DNA from: JANQQZ01 sp039187315
Lineage (GTDB): Bacteria; Planctomycetota; Phycisphaerae; Phycisphaerales; UBA1924
NCBI GenBank assembly: GCA_039187315.1
Contig: JBCCZQ010000047.1
Coordinates: forward strand, 1 to 25,770
DNA length: 25,770 nt
Reading direction: 5' to 3'
This document shows positions 25,331 through 25,770 of the stretch, piece after piece; position 1 is the first letter of the stretch, and the number at the start of each line of letters is the position of its first letter. The translations under genes were made by a program, and so were the position numbers. A model generated the notes under the pieces. The model did not search any database, was not told where the DNA came from, and saw only the letters and a program-made list of their open reading frames with translations.

Positions 25331-25770
25331 GCCCCGCCGCCCTGGTCCGAGCCCACGGACGCACCCTCGCCGGACGCGGGCTCGGGAGCCGAAGCACCGG
25401 ACGGTTCAGCAGCACCGTCCGACGCCGCACCCGCAGCCTGCGGCGTCACCGTGGCGCCCGGGAACGCACGCTGGATCCCGTTGACGATCACTCGGTCTTC
25501 GGGTGCCAGCCCAGACAGCACGATCCGGTCGGTGCCAAACGTCATCGCTACCTCGATCGGTGTGCGTGCAACTGTGTTGCTCTCGTCGACCGTCAGCACG
25601 AAGTAGCCCGCGAGGTCGCGCTGCACCGATGTTTCCGGAACGAGCGTCCGCTCGCCGGTCAGCTCGGGCACCATCACCCGCACGAACATGCCCGGGTACA
25701 GCATCCCTTGCGGGTTCGCGAACGCGATCCGCGCCTCGAGCGTCCCCGTGTCCGGATCGACACTCGTCTC
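25327..25770 (-). CDS. RND membrane-fusion (periplasmic adaptor) protein, C-terminal part
   Basis: The frame is open from the right edge to the TGA at 25327-25329, giving 147 residues of the C-terminal part; the start lies outside the window. 'SVDPDTGTLEARIAFANPQG' followed by 'MLYPGMFVRV' is the classic end of the beta-barrel domain of AcrA/MexA-type adaptors, and 'VPETSVQRD' with 'YFVLTVD' the membrane-proximal domain. The last about 35 residues form an Ala/Ser/Pro/Glu-rich tail ending in Gly residues, longer than in AcrA. It bridges the RND pump and the outer-membrane channel in the periplasm. It is the upstream partner of the pump gene in one operon. Confidence 0.93.
   Translation of the reverse strand, partial: ETSVDPDTGTLEARIAFANPQGMLYPGMFVRVMVPELTGERTLVPETSVQRDLAGYFVLTVDESNTVARTPIEVAMTFGTDRIVLSGLAPEDRVIVNGIQRAFPGATVTPQAAGAASDGAAEPSGASAPEPASGEGASVGSDQGGGA

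Overview
The window looks like high-GC chromosomal DNA of a planctomycete, most likely a member of the Phycisphaerae. The signs are a planctomycete-style tyrosine integrase with the 'RIPKYRLHKPSGQAVV' N-terminus, a DUF1580-type small protein (a family known mainly from planctomycetes), a large Ser/Thr kinase with a kinesin-light-chain-type TPR array, and a second kinase fused to a polytopic membrane domain. The class-level assignment is inference.

Layout. (1) 1-676: the 3' end of a GT9 (heptosyltransferase-like) gene and a good promoter for a tRNA. (2) 677-749: tRNA-Ala(GGC). (3) 708-17123: an integrated element of about 16.4 kb. It is bounded by direct repeats that start at the first base of the tRNA anticodon loop and run past the tRNA 3' end. 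Its order is integrase (866-1972), TPR Ser/Thr kinase (2088-5450), two minus-strand ORFs of unknown function separated by one in-frame TGA (5757-6875), a compact type I restriction-modification operon hsdR-hsdS-(AlbA_2/HATPase protein)-hsdM (6937-14841), an unknown winged-helix-like protein (14845-15672), a DUF1580-like protein and a winged-helix protein overlapping by 4 bp (15741-16924), and the right att copy (17082-17123). (4) 17124-17540: directly beyond the right att lies a second, decayed copy of the integrase leader and the first ~70 codons of an integrase. This implies repeated insertion of related elements at one tRNA. (5) 17630-19960: a non-RD (HCD) Ser/Thr kinase with about a dozen membrane segments. 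(6) 20177-21859: an AbgT-family transporter behind an AT-rich stretch with two inverted repeats. (7) 21860-22195: a gap with probable remnants of a frameshifted minus-strand gene. (8) 22196-25770, minus strand: an HAE-1 type RND efflux pump and the C-terminal part of its membrane-fusion adaptor, translationally coupled.

How it fits together. The island is a mobile defence module. The integrase moves it. The DUF1580-like/winged-helix pair sits next to the right att, so in the excised circle it would lie just upstream of attP and int. The cargo is a type I RM system whose R, S, regulator-like and M genes are joined by 4-bp ATGA overlaps. The unusual parts are the AlbA_2/HATPase protein between hsdS and hsdM, the unknown protein just after hsdM, and the TPR kinase. 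Several genes lack a clear Shine-Dalgarno and have a TAnnnT hexamer 6-9 nt before the ATG, which hints at leaderless transcripts.
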